Assembly: GCA_047601185.1 (NCBI GenBank) | Contig: JASGJS010000001.1 | Span: forward strand, 372,001-436,000 | Reading direction: 5' to 3' | Length of the DNA stretch: 64,000 nt | Origin: JASGJS01 sp047601185 | GTDB taxonomy: Bacteria > Pseudomonadota > Gammaproteobacteria > JAURND01 | Shown: positions 1 through 8,536 of the stretch, in pieces | Numbering within the stretch: position 1 is the stretch's first letter | Layout of the letters: every line of letters begins with the position of its first letter | The notes under the pieces: model-generated | Told to the model about the DNA's origin: nothing | Database searches by the model: none | The model's input: the letters and a program-made list of their open reading frames with translations, nothing else | Made by a program: the position numbers and the translations under genes

Positions 1-1488
1 TGGAAGAAAAAACCCATAAAAGATCCTATCTTATCTAAATATTTTAGCCTACTGGGAAAAGATGTGTGGGTGGATAACGTTAATATAGAAATACTAAAAA
101 AAATTGATCAAAAAAATACTTTTTCAGAAAAAGATTTAGAAAAAATTAATAGCCTATGTAATCAGCCTGATAAAAAAATCTGTTATATTTCAGATAGAAT
201 CAAGGCTTTTGTTGAAAAACTTAATAACCTTCATGAAGACATATGTTTGACTAAAGAACAATCATTAGTTGAAGTTCAAGAAATTCAAAAAGATCTAAAA
301 GAAAAAAAATCCAAGGAACCTATTGGTTATGTTTTTACTAATGAGAAAGCTGTTGGCAATGCACATTTTGAGCCTTTAATATTACAAGCAGATAAAATAA
401 TTAAACCAATGGTTTGGGGACCAGAAAGCTATAATCCTGAAGAAGCACACTATGCTGGAGTTGGATACATATACCCACAAGATATTAAATGCATAACTTA
501 TGCTCCTTATTTAGATGATTTTTGCATTAATAAAGATGATGTGGTTTTTCAGCCATCACCCCAAGCAAGAGATACGGGATGTGGTGCTTTTAATGTGCTA
601 TGGTTAAAAGAACTTTTAAAGAAAAAAGAGGATGGCTCAAAATTATTAGACTTTCCAAATAGTTTAACTTTTGAATACTATGATGATGCCTCTGGAAAAC
701 TTAAGGGTTTTTATTTTCCGTCAGCAAAAGGTTTTCGGTATTCTCAGTCTAATACTTATAATAGATTGATGAAAGATATGTTGTTTACCCCAGCATATCA
801 AGATGTGTTAGCTGAGCACAAGGAATCTACCGATAAATATAAAAGTATTGAAACAATATTACAAGATACTTTGAAAGTAGCAAAAAGTAAAGGAGATCAC
901 GAAACCCTAAAAAGAACTCAGGATGTTTTAGAGAAATTACCTGAATTCAGAAAAACTTGGTTAAAACATTACGAGGAAGCCATGGTAAAGCGTTCAGCCA
1001 TGGAATATACTACCAAAGACCGAACCTTTAATGCTTATTTGGTTTATCGTTCAGAAAACTTGAAAAAGAAAGCTCAGAAGATTTCAGAAAAAGCCTCAGA
1101 AGAAAATCAACCAGTCTTGTTAGAAGAAAAATCTGCTCACACAACCCCTCCAGAAAATGTGACAAGTATAGATGACAAAACAGTAAAAAAGTCTACGAAT
1201 AGGCTAAAGAAATTTGGAATCTTTGGTATTGGTATCTTTAGTAGTGGCAGCTTAATAGCTGACGGGATAGATTCCGTATATATAGCGAATCACAGTGGAG
1301 CTTTAATAGTTAACAATTCAGACTATATAAAATATTTGTCTGATATGACAAAATTAATTGACCTCAAAAGGGGTTATTTAATAGGAGGATCTGAAATTTT
1401 CCTTGGATTAGCCATTATTGCAATGTCTGTTTATTTTTTTCATAAAAACTCAAATGACGAGCAAAACTCAGTTTCAGCTCGTTTGTAA
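1..1488 (+). CDS. putative cysteine-protease-like protein with two C-terminal membrane segments (5' partial)
   Basis: The frame is open from base 1, so the gene starts upstream of the window; the GTG at 64 is only the first start-like codon inside. Numbered from that GTG, His101 begins a beta-strand-like stretch (HFEPLIL) and Gln167 lies exactly six residues before Cys173 (motif QARDTGCGAF). This His ... Gln-x5-Cys order is what the Ulp1/YopJ-type (clan CE) cysteine proteases and acetyltransferases show, but the acidic member of a triad is not obvious. About residues 380-402 and 440-461 are hydrophobic and look like a membrane hairpin. A full-length paralogue, now frameshifted, lies at 37889-39297 and keeps the His, Gln and Cys. 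The two-membrane-segment tail and lack of housekeeping similarity suggest a secreted host-directed protein; that function is inference. Confidence 0.6.
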   Translation, partial: WKKKPIKDPILSKYFSLLGKDVWVDNVNIEILKKIDQKNTFSEKDLEKINSLCNQPDKKICYISDRIKAFVEKLNNLHEDICLTKEQSLVEVQEIQKDLKEKKSKEPIGYVFTNEKAVGNAHFEPLILQADKIIKPMVWGPESYNPEEAHYAGVGYIYPQDIKCITYAPYLDDFCINKDDVVFQPSPQARDTGCGAFNVLWLKELLKKKEDGSKLLDFPNSLTFEYYDDASGKLKGFYFPSAKGFRYSQSNTYNRLMKDMLFTPAYQDVLAEHKESTDKYKSIETILQDTLKVAKSKGDHETLKRTQDVLEKLPEFRKTWLKHYEEAMVKRSAMEYTTKDRTFNAYLVYRSENLKKKAQKISEKASEENQPVLLEEKSAHTTPPENVTSIDDKTVKKSTNRLKKFGIFGIGIFSSGSLIADGIDSVYIANHSGALIVNNSDYIKYLSDMTKLIDLKRGYLIGGSEIFLGLAIIAMSVYFFHKNSNDEQNSVSARL

Positions 1489-1549
1489 AAAACCGTAAAG
1501 GCAGTGTTTAAATAAATTCTATTTTTTTGAAAAAACCTCTTGAGAATGA

Positions 1550-2926
1550 CTAATGACAAGATTCTTCCAACAATCTTGACAACTGCCCCACAAAATATAA
1601 AGGTAATGAGAGTAATTGATATTCTATGACACCATCATGGATAAGTTTATTGCGTTCAAAACTTAAACTAGGTAATTGCGTATTGAGTTTTACACCTAAT
1701 TTAAAATGTTTCTCTTGTAAAAAATAATGTAAGGATTTTAATGAGCCTGTTTTTCCTGCTTTCACCTCGACAGGGATAATGTGCAGCCCTTGGCTCATGA
1801 CATAGTCGATTTCTGCGGCAGCTGATTTTTTTTCTCGCGTCCAGTAGTAAAGCTTGGGCTCTACGTAAGGAGGGTGACTAAATAATAGGTGTTGTCCGAC
1901 AAATTGTTCAGCAACACTCCCTGAATTTACTAGGGTAAGTTCTTGGATGCTTCGTAAATCTAAAAAATTCAATCCTAAATTGGTACTCAATAATCCCACA
2001 TCTAAAAATAAAGACTTGAAAATTTTTTCACTGATTTGTGCGCCTAATGGTAAACCATTACAGGCGCTGTGATGCACTAAATAAACGACTCTCGCCAAAC
2101 ACAGCTTCTCTAAGGCAGCAGCGACTACGGTGCTTTTTTCAGTATCAATAATGTGACTGTATTTTAACTTATGACCAACTAAGGCGGCGATTTTGTTAAA
2201 AATTTGTCGTAGACGGAATTGCGATGACGCTGGAGCATATTTATTAAAATCATCTTGATAAGTATTAAGAATGCTATGTTTAACCCTTTCAACAGCGGCA
2301 AAATCTCTGGTTTGCGCATAAGTCACCACCGCTTCAGGCATGCCGCCAATGATTAAATAAACTTTCAATAATTCGAGCAAACGCTGATGAATGGGAGAAG
2401 GAAAATCATCTCCAAGATGATAATGAACCAGAAAATGATATAACTGCGTTTCTTCTACGGCTAATAAGAACCCTTCAAAACTTAATGGCCCCAGGTACAT
2501 ATATTCTAACCGACCTACCGGCATAGAAAATGTGGCGTTTTTTAATGCAAAATCGAGTAGTGATCCGGCAGCAATGACATGTAATTGTGGCATCTCTTCA
2601 TAAAAATAACGTAAACTCGTTAATATTTGTGGCGTGGCTTGAATTTCATCTAAAAACAACAAAGTCTTTCCAGGAATAACGGAACATTTGAATTGAATTT
2701 GCAAAAAATCTATGATTTTAACAGGGTCATTGCTTTGAAAAAGTTCAGCCAGCTCCGGGGTGCGCTCAAAATTTAATTCCAAAAGCGCTAGCTGCTGATG
2801 TTCGGCTAAGAGCTTCACCAGGGTTGATTTACCCACCTGACGCGCCCCACGAATCACGATCGGCTTTCTATGTTCCAATTGAGCCCAATGATTGAGGGGT
2901 TCCAGCTCCAACCTATAGGTAAGCAT
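1550..2926 (-). CDS. ATPase of the AAA_14/DUF4143 family
   Basis: A 458-residue protein with the domain order of the AAA_14-DUF4143 family. Near the N-terminus is a Walker A motif (GARQVGKSTLVKLL, about residues 22-35). A Walker B is followed by the family's typical EIQ (LLFLDEIQ, about 88-95). The C-terminal half is DUF4143, with a PDDEXK-like stretch (AEIDYVMSQG, then PVEVKAGKTG). Members occur widely in bacteria and archaea, and their cellular role is not well established. The start is the ATG at 2926, directly preceded by two tandem palindromic repeats that are probably regulatory. The gene stands alone, between a convergent putative effector and an amidase gene on the same strand. Confidence 0.85.
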   Translation of the reverse strand: MLTYRLELEPLNHWAQLEHRKPIVIRGARQVGKSTLVKLLAEHQQLALLELNFERTPELAELFQSNDPVKIIDFLQIQFKCSVIPGKTLLFLDEIQATPQILTSLRYFYEEMPQLHVIAAGSLLDFALKNATFSMPVGRLEYMYLGPLSFEGFLLAVEETQLYHFLVHYHLGDDFPSPIHQRLLELLKVYLIIGGMPEAVVTYAQTRDFAAVERVKHSILNTYQDDFNKYAPASSQFRLRQIFNKIAALVGHKLKYSHIIDTEKSTVVAAALEKLCLARVVYLVHHSACNGLPLGAQISEKIFKSLFLDVGLLSTNLGLNFLDLRSIQELTLVNSGSVAEQFVGQHLLFSHPPYVEPKLYYWTREKKSAAAEIDYVMSQGLHIIPVEVKAGKTGSLKSLHYFLQEKHFKLGVKLNTQLPSLSFERNKLIHDGVIEYQLLSLPLYFVGQLSRLLEESCH

Positions 2927-2993
2927 AACATTTCCTAAAAGAAAAGGTTATTTTAGCAGAACATTACCCAAAAGAAAAGGTTGTTTTGGGCAG
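2927..2993 (-). promoter_or_regulatory. two tandem 33/34-bp palindromic repeats upstream of the DUF4143 ATPase
   Basis: Bases 2927-2959 and 2960-2993 are abutting near-identical copies. Each contains an inverted repeat: CTAAAA...TTTTAG in the first and CCCAAAA...TTTTGGG in the second. The arms differ between copies but stay self-complementary. The array ends right at the start codon of the ATPase gene, which fits a double operator or a 5' UTR double hairpin. The regulator is unknown. Confidence 0.55.
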
Positions 2994-3043
2994 AAAGGTG
3001 ATCATTAAAATAAAACCGGGGGGACATCGAGGTAGAAAGTAGC

Positions 3044-3850
3044 TTACTGAGCAAGAATAGGTAAATTTTTTCTGACTTCTTTGAGAAACTGCAGGTCAAT
3101 TTCAGCAGTAATCACACCTATTTCCTTTTTAAGAGAAGTCATCACTTCTCCCCACGGATTGGTGATCATGCTGTGTCCATGGGTCATTCGAGTTGCACTG
3201 TGCGCACCGACTTGACACGCGAACAGGCCATAACTGAGCGTATCGATAGAACGAGCTCTTGCTAAAATTTCCCAATGTGCCATACCGGTTTTCACTGTGA
3301 AAGCACTGGGAACGGCGATGATTTCCACTTGTTGGCGGATAAATTCTTGAAACAGGAGTGGGAAGCGCAAATCATAACAAACACAAGGTGCCAATCTGCC
3401 TAACGGTGTGTCTACCACCAAAATATTTTCACCGGGTTCTATGGTGGAGGATTCTTGATATTCTTCTATGCCTTTGGTAATGCACACATCAAACAAATGC
3501 ATTTTGTCATAACGTCCAACCACCTTGCCGGTATCGTCATAAATTAAGCAAGCCGCTCGGACGCGATGGGCATCATTTGTCTTAATTGGAATAGTCCCAC
3601 CCACAATCCAAAGCTTGTGATGCGCTGCTTGATCTTTTAAAAAATTTTGTATGACTCCATCGCCGTAGGTTTCGCCTATACTGACAGTTTCACGAGGATC
3701 ACTCCCCATGATCGGAAACATTTCAGGTAATACCACCAAGGTGGCATCCGCTTGCTTGGCTTGTTTAATGAGCGCTCCTGCCATTTGTAAATTTTTTTCT
3801 AGGTCGGGGCAGGAGGTCATTTGAATGATTGAAGCTTTTGGGTGTAGCAT
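3044..3850 (-). CDS. carbon-nitrogen hydrolase (nitrilase superfamily amidase)
   Basis: A 268-residue, full-length nitrilase-superfamily enzyme. The Glu-Lys-Cys catalytic triad is visible in order: Glu in VVLPEMFP (about residue 43), Lys in YDKMHLFD (about 115) and the nucleophile Cys in CVCYDLRFP (about 158). The context FP...AFT...HWEILARARSI is typical of the Nit1/Nit2 branch, which hydrolyses deaminated glutathione or omega-amides. The exact substrate cannot be fixed from sequence alone. A cytoplasmic enzyme is expected, as no signal peptide is seen. The ATG at 3850 opens directly into LHPKASIIQM, the usual first strand. It is the last identifiable metabolic gene before two unrecognised ORFs on the same strand. 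Confidence 0.85.
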   Translation of the reverse strand: MLHPKASIIQMTSCPDLEKNLQMAGALIKQAKQADATLVVLPEMFPIMGSDPRETVSIGETYGDGVIQNFLKDQAAHHKLWIVGGTIPIKTNDAHRVRAACLIYDDTGKVVGRYDKMHLFDVCITKGIEEYQESSTIEPGENILVVDTPLGRLAPCVCYDLRFPLLFQEFIRQQVEIIAVPSAFTVKTGMAHWEILARARSIDTLSYGLFACQVGAHSATRMTHGHSMITNPWGEVMTSLKKEIGVITAEIDLQFLKEVRKNLPILAQ

Positions 3851-3863
3851 GTGGGACTCTCAT

Positions 3864-4493
3864 TTACATAAGTTCTAATGAGAAAACAATCGGCGGCGAT
3901 TCTGATTCCTCATGAGACCGATCATCAATAATGAGAGAATCAATAATTTTGTTTATTCCATCTTTTATAGCCCTCGGCAAATGGTCATTGTCAGTAATGA
4001 AGTCACTGAGAGTATGCATTACCTTCCATTTGTCATTATACTTTTCTGATAGATTTTTCAAGATTTCGACAATCATCTCAGGATTCGCTTTCCAGGTCAT
4101 TAAAGCAGCTGCAGGACTCTTACATTTTTTAAGTGAGTCTAGAAATAACTCCAATACACTTTTACCTGTATACTTAAGCGTATCGTCCCATTTTTCTTTT
4201 TTGATCCAATCCGAAAATAGCCCTAAAGCATTATCATCAATATATTGCTTCCATATCGGTATCTCTGAAGATTTTTCTATATCTTCCGGAAAAGTTCCAT
4301 AAAAATTAACTATTTTAAAGTCTTTCAGAAAGCTTTCCGTGCTTTCATCAAGCTCACTTACCTGAGGCCTCTTAGAAAAAATATCTAATTGACTCCCAGA
4401 TGGGCTTAAGGATGGACTGGAATCCATTAGAGTTCTGTAAATATCCTTAGTAGATTTAGGTTTTGTCAATTTTTTTTCTTTAAATAGATGCAT
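3864..4493 (-). CDS. uncharacterised 209-residue protein
   Basis: I do not recognise this protein. It is hydrophilic, with a Ser/Pro/Lys-rich N-terminal 40 residues followed by a helical, Trp-containing region (IPIWKQYIDD, WIKKEKWDDT, WKANPEMIVEILK). No signal peptide or membrane segment is seen. It starts 9 bases after the stop of the upstream gene (4503-4970) and ends 13 bases before the amidase start, so the three may be co-transcribed. The disordered N-terminus and helical body are common in secreted effectors of intracellular bacteria, but there is no direct evidence for secretion. Confidence 0.6.
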   Translation of the reverse strand: MHLFKEKKLTKPKSTKDIYRTLMDSSPSLSPSGSQLDIFSKRPQVSELDESTESFLKDFKIVNFYGTFPEDIEKSSEIPIWKQYIDDNALGLFSDWIKKEKWDDTLKYTGKSVLELFLDSLKKCKSPAAALMTWKANPEMIVEILKNLSEKYNDKWKVMHTLSDFITDNDHLPRAIKDGINKIIDSLIIDDRSHEESESPPIVFSLELM

Positions 4494-4502
4494 GTCTTTT
4501 TC

Positions 4503-4970
4503 TCATTGTTGATTATATTCTTCATATTGGTAAAGATCCTCCATGGTTATTTCCCCCAATCCTTCTGTCAATTCATCAATTCCAGGTTCCATACTTGAAT
4601 TTGGCGGTATAGATTTCGAAAAAAAACCAACCCCTGTTCCTACAGAAAGGGGAGAGACAGGAGGAGTAACCGGACATTTTTTTCTTTCATTAGAAACCAT
4701 TACAGATGTATCAGGTTGACTTAGGGTAGACGGGGAAACGCTCTGCAACATGCTATCAGTTGAGCTATCACTCCAAAGTCTTGGAGAGGGTTGAACACTA
4801 TCAAGACCGTGGGGTTCAGTGCTTGAGGGCTTTCGTCCTATAGCTTCCGACGTTTGAGTGTCTGGATATTTTCTTTTAGCATTAACTCGAGTAGATTTTT
4901 CAGGAACTGGAGTAGGTTGTTGAGGTTTTTTTTCCACATGTGATGTTTTTATCTTTTTTTTAGGTAGCAT
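4503..4970 (-). CDS. uncharacterised Ser/Thr/Pro-rich 155-residue protein
   Basis: Low-complexity, probably disordered protein. It has a basic N-terminus (LPKKKIKTSHVEKK), a Ser/Pro/Thr-rich middle and an acidic tail (about residues 130-155, rich in Glu, ending EEYNQQ). No domain is recognised. The start at 4970 is followed by a Lys-rich stretch, and upstream of it is an AT-rich region. It appears to be the first gene of a pair with 3864-4493. A disordered secreted substrate or chaperone-dependent effector is one possibility, and an over-predicted ORF is another. Confidence 0.5.
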   Translation of the reverse strand: MLPKKKIKTSHVEKKPQQPTPVPEKSTRVNAKRKYPDTQTSEAIGRKPSSTEPHGLDSVQPSPRLWSDSSTDSMLQSVSPSTLSQPDTSVMVSNERKKCPVTPPVSPLSVGTGVGFFSKSIPPNSSMEPGIDELTEGLGEITMEDLYQYEEYNQQ

Positions 4971-5072
4971 TTTTTTATCTCTTTGATGATTACATTTCTC
5001 ATATAATTTCTTAAATTCTACTCAGAAAGTATCACCTATTAAAACTCGGCCGTCAATTTGAGAACAAAAAAA

Positions 5073-5240
5073 GAGTGTTACGCAAATGCTGTACCACAGC
5101 CCAGTACTCAACAAGGCGGAAAACAACCGCATCACATTAGGCTTACTACTGTTGTAGTCCTGCACACCGTGATGCGAATTGAGCTCCTGGAATCATCATC
5201 ACTATCGGTTGTGGTACGTTACATTTACTATAACACCCTC
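5073..5240. repeat. imperfect long inverted repeat (MITE-like hairpin)
   Basis: Bases 5073-5102 and 5207-5240 form imperfect arms that share GAG..TGTTA, AAATG and a GTACCACA.CC block in inverted orientation. Inside them a second pair, CGCATCAC and GTGATGCG, also pairs. The whole 168-bp unit could fold as one long hairpin. It lies in the otherwise empty 4971-5294 interval upstream of priA. No transposase is associated. Confidence 0.5.
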
Positions 5241-5294
5241 TAATATAATTATAGTTAAAATTGGTGGCTTTGCGAGGGGCGCCGAGGCATACTG

Positions 5295-7310
5295 ATGGCC
5301 ATTATGAGCCCAATTCTGCACGTTGCCTTACAAAAGCCGCTCCGGCATTGTTTTGATTATTTGCCCCCTGTCGCTATGGAGAAGGACACCCCCCTTCAAC
5401 CCGGCATTCGCCTCTTAGTTCCCTTTGGAAAACAACAACTTATCGGGATACTCCTTAAGGTAAATGACTGTTCTTGTATCGAGCCCACTCAATTGCGGCC
5501 CGCGCTACAAATCCTCGATCAAGCGCCGCTGCTCCCGGAGTTTTTCCTACTTTTTTGTCAATGGATAGCCCAATATTACCACTATTCAATAGGCGAAATT
5601 CTGCTGACCAACTTACCCGCCCCCTTACGACAGCTTAGCCCTAAAAAAGACCCGCTCCGCGAAATTCTCCCTAGTGATCCCCCTTTCGGTACGCTTTTGA
5701 AAAAAACACCCCATTCCCTCAATGCAGACCAACAGCATGCGGTCCAGGCAATTACGCGCAAGTCTGGCTTCCAACCCTATTTATTAGAGGGGGTGACCGG
5801 CAGCGGCAAAACTGAGGTGTATTTACAAAGCATCGAAAAGATTTTACAACAAGGCAAACAAGCTTTGGTCCTCGTGCCTGAAATTGGGTTAACGCCACAA
5901 ACGCTCAGCCGATTTGAGCAGCGTTTCAACATACCCGTTATGGTACTTCACTCAGCTGCAACGCCCCGCACCCGTTTAAAAACCTGGTTAGCCGCTCGAG
6001 ATGGCAAACCGCTGATTTTAATCGGCACTCGTTCAGCTATTTTTGTGCCACTGGCCAATTTGGGCATTATCGTCGTGGATGAGGAGCATGATTTATCTTT
6101 CAAACAACAAACTCACTTGAGATATTCTGCTCGTGACTTGGCCATTGTGCTAGGCCAAATGCGTAAAATTCCTGTGGTATTAGGCTCTGCCACCCCCACC
6201 TTGGAAAGTTTTTACAATGTTAAACAGCAACGTTACCAAGGATTACCTTTGCCTAACAGGGCCGGCGGGGCTCTCTTCCCCACTTTTCAAATTGTCGATT
6301 TACGTCAGCATTATCTCACCCAGGGCTTGTCAAAACCCTTGCTTCAGGCCATGACACAACACTTAGCGGCGGGTAACCAGGTGCTTTTGTTTTTGAATCG
6401 TCGCGGCTATGCACCTGTTTTGCTATGCCAACAGTGCGGGTGGTCTGCACAGTGTCGACTATGCGATGCACGTTTCACGCTACACCAGCATCCCGCTCGG
6501 CTGATTTGTCATCACTGCACTGCAAGTCGTCCCATTCCTCAACAATGCGAAGCGTGTGATGCCCCCGTTATTACCATAGGCCTTGGTACAGAGCAATTAG
6601 AGGAGGGCGTGCGGACACACTTTGCAAATATTCCTTTGGTGCGTATGGACCGAGATGCTGTCCGCTCTAAAAAAACTTTGGAACAGTTACTAACTCAGAT
6701 ACACACGGGTGGCCCGCAAATTTTAATTGGGACCCAAATGCTGGCGAAAGGCCATCATTTTCCTAAGGTGACTTTGGTCGGCATTATCGAAATCGACGGC
6801 GCGTTATATAGCAGTGATTTTCGAGCGAATGAACGACTCGCGCAATCAATAGTGCAAGTTGCGGGTCGAGCTGGCAGGGAGGACAAGCCTGGGCAGGTCT
6901 ATATTCAAACTTACTGCCCTCAACATCCGTTACTACAGCTTCTCTTATCCCAAGGCTACGCTGCCTTTGCTGAACAAGCCTTATCAGAACGCGCGGGGGC
7001 TAAATGGCCGCCATTTCAATTTCAAGCCTTATTTCGCGCGGAATCTCAATATCCGCAAAAATCGTTGCAACTGTTAACGCAAATTAAGGCGCTGGCACAA
7101 CCTTTAGCGTCTCATTTGAGTGTATTGGGCCCCATTCCTTCATCCATGGAACGTAAGGCGGGAAAATATCGGGCATTGTTACTTCTGCAATCTCCCAATC
7201 GTTCATTACTACAGAATACATTACAGGTCTTGCTGCCTCAGGTGGAGGATTTAAAATTGGGGCGCAATGTGCGCTGGTCTTTAGATATAGATCCGCAAGA
7301 AATGTTTTGA
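5295..7310 (+). CDS. priA: primosomal protein N' (replication restart helicase PriA)
   Basis: PriA is the 3'-5' superfamily 2 helicase that reloads the replisome at stalled forks. The 671 residues carry an N-terminal DNA-binding region, Walker A (GVTGSGKTEVYL, about residues 166-177), a DEEH helicase motif II (IIVVDEEHD, about 255) and the diagnostic zinc-binding cysteine array (LLCQQCG...CRLCDA...LICHHC...CEACDA, about 378-425). The C-terminal helicase half includes GTQMLAKGHHFP and QVAGRAGR. It is somewhat shorter than the usual ~730 residues. An AGG-type ribosome site 7 nt upstream supports the ATG at 5295; the ATG at 5304 is an alternative. No operon partner is evident: a 350-bp repeat-bearing gap follows. 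Confidence 0.95.
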   Translation: MAIMSPILHVALQKPLRHCFDYLPPVAMEKDTPLQPGIRLLVPFGKQQLIGILLKVNDCSCIEPTQLRPALQILDQAPLLPEFFLLFCQWIAQYYHYSIGEILLTNLPAPLRQLSPKKDPLREILPSDPPFGTLLKKTPHSLNADQQHAVQAITRKSGFQPYLLEGVTGSGKTEVYLQSIEKILQQGKQALVLVPEIGLTPQTLSRFEQRFNIPVMVLHSAATPRTRLKTWLAARDGKPLILIGTRSAIFVPLANLGIIVVDEEHDLSFKQQTHLRYSARDLAIVLGQMRKIPVVLGSATPTLESFYNVKQQRYQGLPLPNRAGGALFPTFQIVDLRQHYLTQGLSKPLLQAMTQHLAAGNQVLLFLNRRGYAPVLLCQQCGWSAQCRLCDARFTLHQHPARLICHHCTASRPIPQQCEACDAPVITIGLGTEQLEEGVRTHFANIPLVRMDRDAVRSKKTLEQLLTQIHTGGPQILIGTQMLAKGHHFPKVTLVGIIEIDGALYSSDFRANERLAQSIVQVAGRAGREDKPGQVYIQTYCPQHPLLQLLLSQGYAAFAEQALSERAGAKWPPFQFQALFRAESQYPQKSLQLLTQIKALAQPLASHLSVLGPIPSSMERKAGKYRALLLLQSPNRSLLQNTLQVLLPQVEDLKLGRNVRWSLDIDPQEMF

Positions 7311-7336
7311 GTGAGTGTGCTTTATGTGTATGTTTC

Positions 7337-7553
7337 GACCTTAGAGCCTAATGTGCTACACATTCGGCTGTCATGGAAGGGGAGAGCCCTTAAAGACACG
7401 CCGTGAATACGTCCCTGTAGGCTTCTCTTTTTCGTCCATGAAAAAGAGCGTCTTTAAGGGCTCTCCCCTTCCATGACAGCCTTACTTGGGTGCTCAATAT
7501 AACTATTCTGCTTATCAAACTCATGAGCCATTGCGGAGTTAGGCTCTAAGGTC
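7337..7553. repeat. outer inverted repeat enclosing palindromic element A
   Basis: A perfect 15-bp inverted repeat (GACCTTAGAGCCTAA at 7337-7351 and its complement at 7539-7553) encloses the element at 7366-7481. Together they occupy most of the 347-bp interval between priA and the rhodanese gene. No coding sequence is seen here. Confidence 0.6.
7366..7481 (-). repeat. palindromic element A: 32-bp perfect arms, 52-bp core
   Basis: Arms 7366-7397 and 7450-7481 are perfect 32-bp reverse complements. They flank a 52-bp core (7398-7449) that matches, in reverse orientation, the 52-bp core of the element at 34273-34386 with only five differences. The arms of the two elements are only loosely alike, yet each pair is self-complementary. 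It may form a strong hairpin at the end of the priA transcript. Confidence 0.85.
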
Positions 7554-7657
7554 TTGTGCCAAACTTTATTTTTAGGCTAAATCATTACTTTGAAGCTAGA
7601 CAATCCTGTGTTTACCAAGCAAAATAGTGCTTTATAAATCTAAGCCTATTCATACTT

Positions 7658-8077
7658 ATGACTCAATTGACTCAATTTATTGCCCATCATTGGATGCTGG
7701 TCGTTGCTTTAATCATCGTACTGGTCTTGCTGTTAACCGAAGAATTACGCCATAAACGCGGCGGGCGGCGGATTTCTGCCAGCGATGCGGTGCAGCTCAT
7801 TAATCGTGAAAAAGCCTGCGTTTTAGATATTCGCGATCGCACTGCTTACGATAAGGGGCATATCGTGAATGCTATTCATATTCCTCAAGCTGATGTGTTA
7901 GGCGATCTTGAAAAAATTAAGAAATATCGAGACAAGCCGCTCATTTTGGTATGTAATATGGGGCAAAATTCCATAGTGGTACAGGGCAAATTACAAAAAC
8001 AAGGTTTTAACCAAGTGTTTGTGCTGGCAGGCGGTTTACAAGCTTGGAAAAATGCAGATCTGCCTTTGGTGGGGTAG
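7658..8077 (+). CDS. membrane-anchored rhodanese-domain protein (YibN-like)
   Basis: A 139-residue protein with one N-terminal transmembrane helix (about residues 11-27, HWMLVVALIIVLVLLL) and a single rhodanese domain. The domain has the usual strand VLDIRDRTAYDKGHI and an active-site loop LVCNMGQNS, in which the Cys (about 110) would carry the persulfide. The size and topology match E. coli YibN, which sits next to grxC-secB-gpsA there too. That neighbourhood is conserved here, with grxC beginning about 200 bp downstream. The sulfur-transfer partner is unknown. The domain would face the cytoplasm. Confidence 0.85.
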   Translation: MTQLTQFIAHHWMLVVALIIVLVLLLTEELRHKRGGRRISASDAVQLINREKACVLDIRDRTAYDKGHIVNAIHIPQADVLGDLEKIKKYRDKPLILVCNMGQNSIVVQGKLQKQGFNQVFVLAGGLQAWKNADLPLVG

Positions 8078-8111
8078 TAGTGAACTAAGAGGAAACACTG
8101 AAAAGTTCGGT

Positions 8112-8158
8112 GTGGTGCCTTCTCCCCTTTTTTGTGGGAGAAGGAAACAGCTCACCAC
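8112..8158. repeat. stem-loop between the rhodanese gene and grxC
   Basis: CCTTCTCCC (8118-8126) pairs with GGGAGAAGG (8136-8144), and the outer GTGGTG...CACCAC adds a second, looser stem. There is no long T-run after it, so it is not a canonical intrinsic terminator. It may be an intergenic repeat or a transcript-stabilising hairpin. Confidence 0.45.
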
Positions 8159-8278
8159 TTCAAGTGTCACCTCCAGATTCTTTGGGTGGTGAATGATTAG
8201 AAACTTGCTTGAGGTGTTTTGATTTGCGTCTGATCTCTAAAATGCTAAATTACGTTCAAAAAAGGAGTGAACAGAACT

Positions 8279-8536
8279 ATGACCGCTCAAGTCATTATCT
8301 ATACCAAAGCCAACTGTCCTTATTGTGACCGTGCCAAACAACTCCTATCTGCTAAAAAAATTGCTTTTGAAGAACTGCGCATCGATCTCTCACCCGAATT
8401 ACGCGAAGAGATGTTGGCACGCAGCAATGGCCGCCGCACTGTCCCGCAAATTTTTATCAATGGTGAAGGCATCGGTGGATTCGATGACTTAGCCGCCTTA
8501 GAACAACAAGGCAAACTTAACGACAAGGTGAAATAA
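8279..8536 (+). CDS. grxC: glutaredoxin 3
   Basis: A small 85-residue thiol-disulfide oxidoreductase that uses glutathione as reductant. The dithiol active site is C13-P-Y-C16 (TKANCPYCDRAKQLL). The conserved cis-Pro region TVPQIFINGEGIGGFDD, typical of glutaredoxins, follows. I chose the ATG at 8279 rather than the in-frame GTG at 8267, because AAGGAG at 8262-8267 then serves as the ribosome site. The stop codon directly abuts the secB start codon, so the two are surely co-transcribed and perhaps translationally coupled. Confidence 0.95.
   Translation: MTAQVIIYTKANCPYCDRAKQLLSAKKIAFEELRIDLSPELREEMLARSNGRRTVPQIFINGEGIGGFDDLAALEQQGKLNDKVK

Noticed and set aside
5058..5243. 61-codon ORF upstream of priA
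   Set aside because: It lies entirely in the imperfect inverted repeat and has no ribosome site or protein-like composition.
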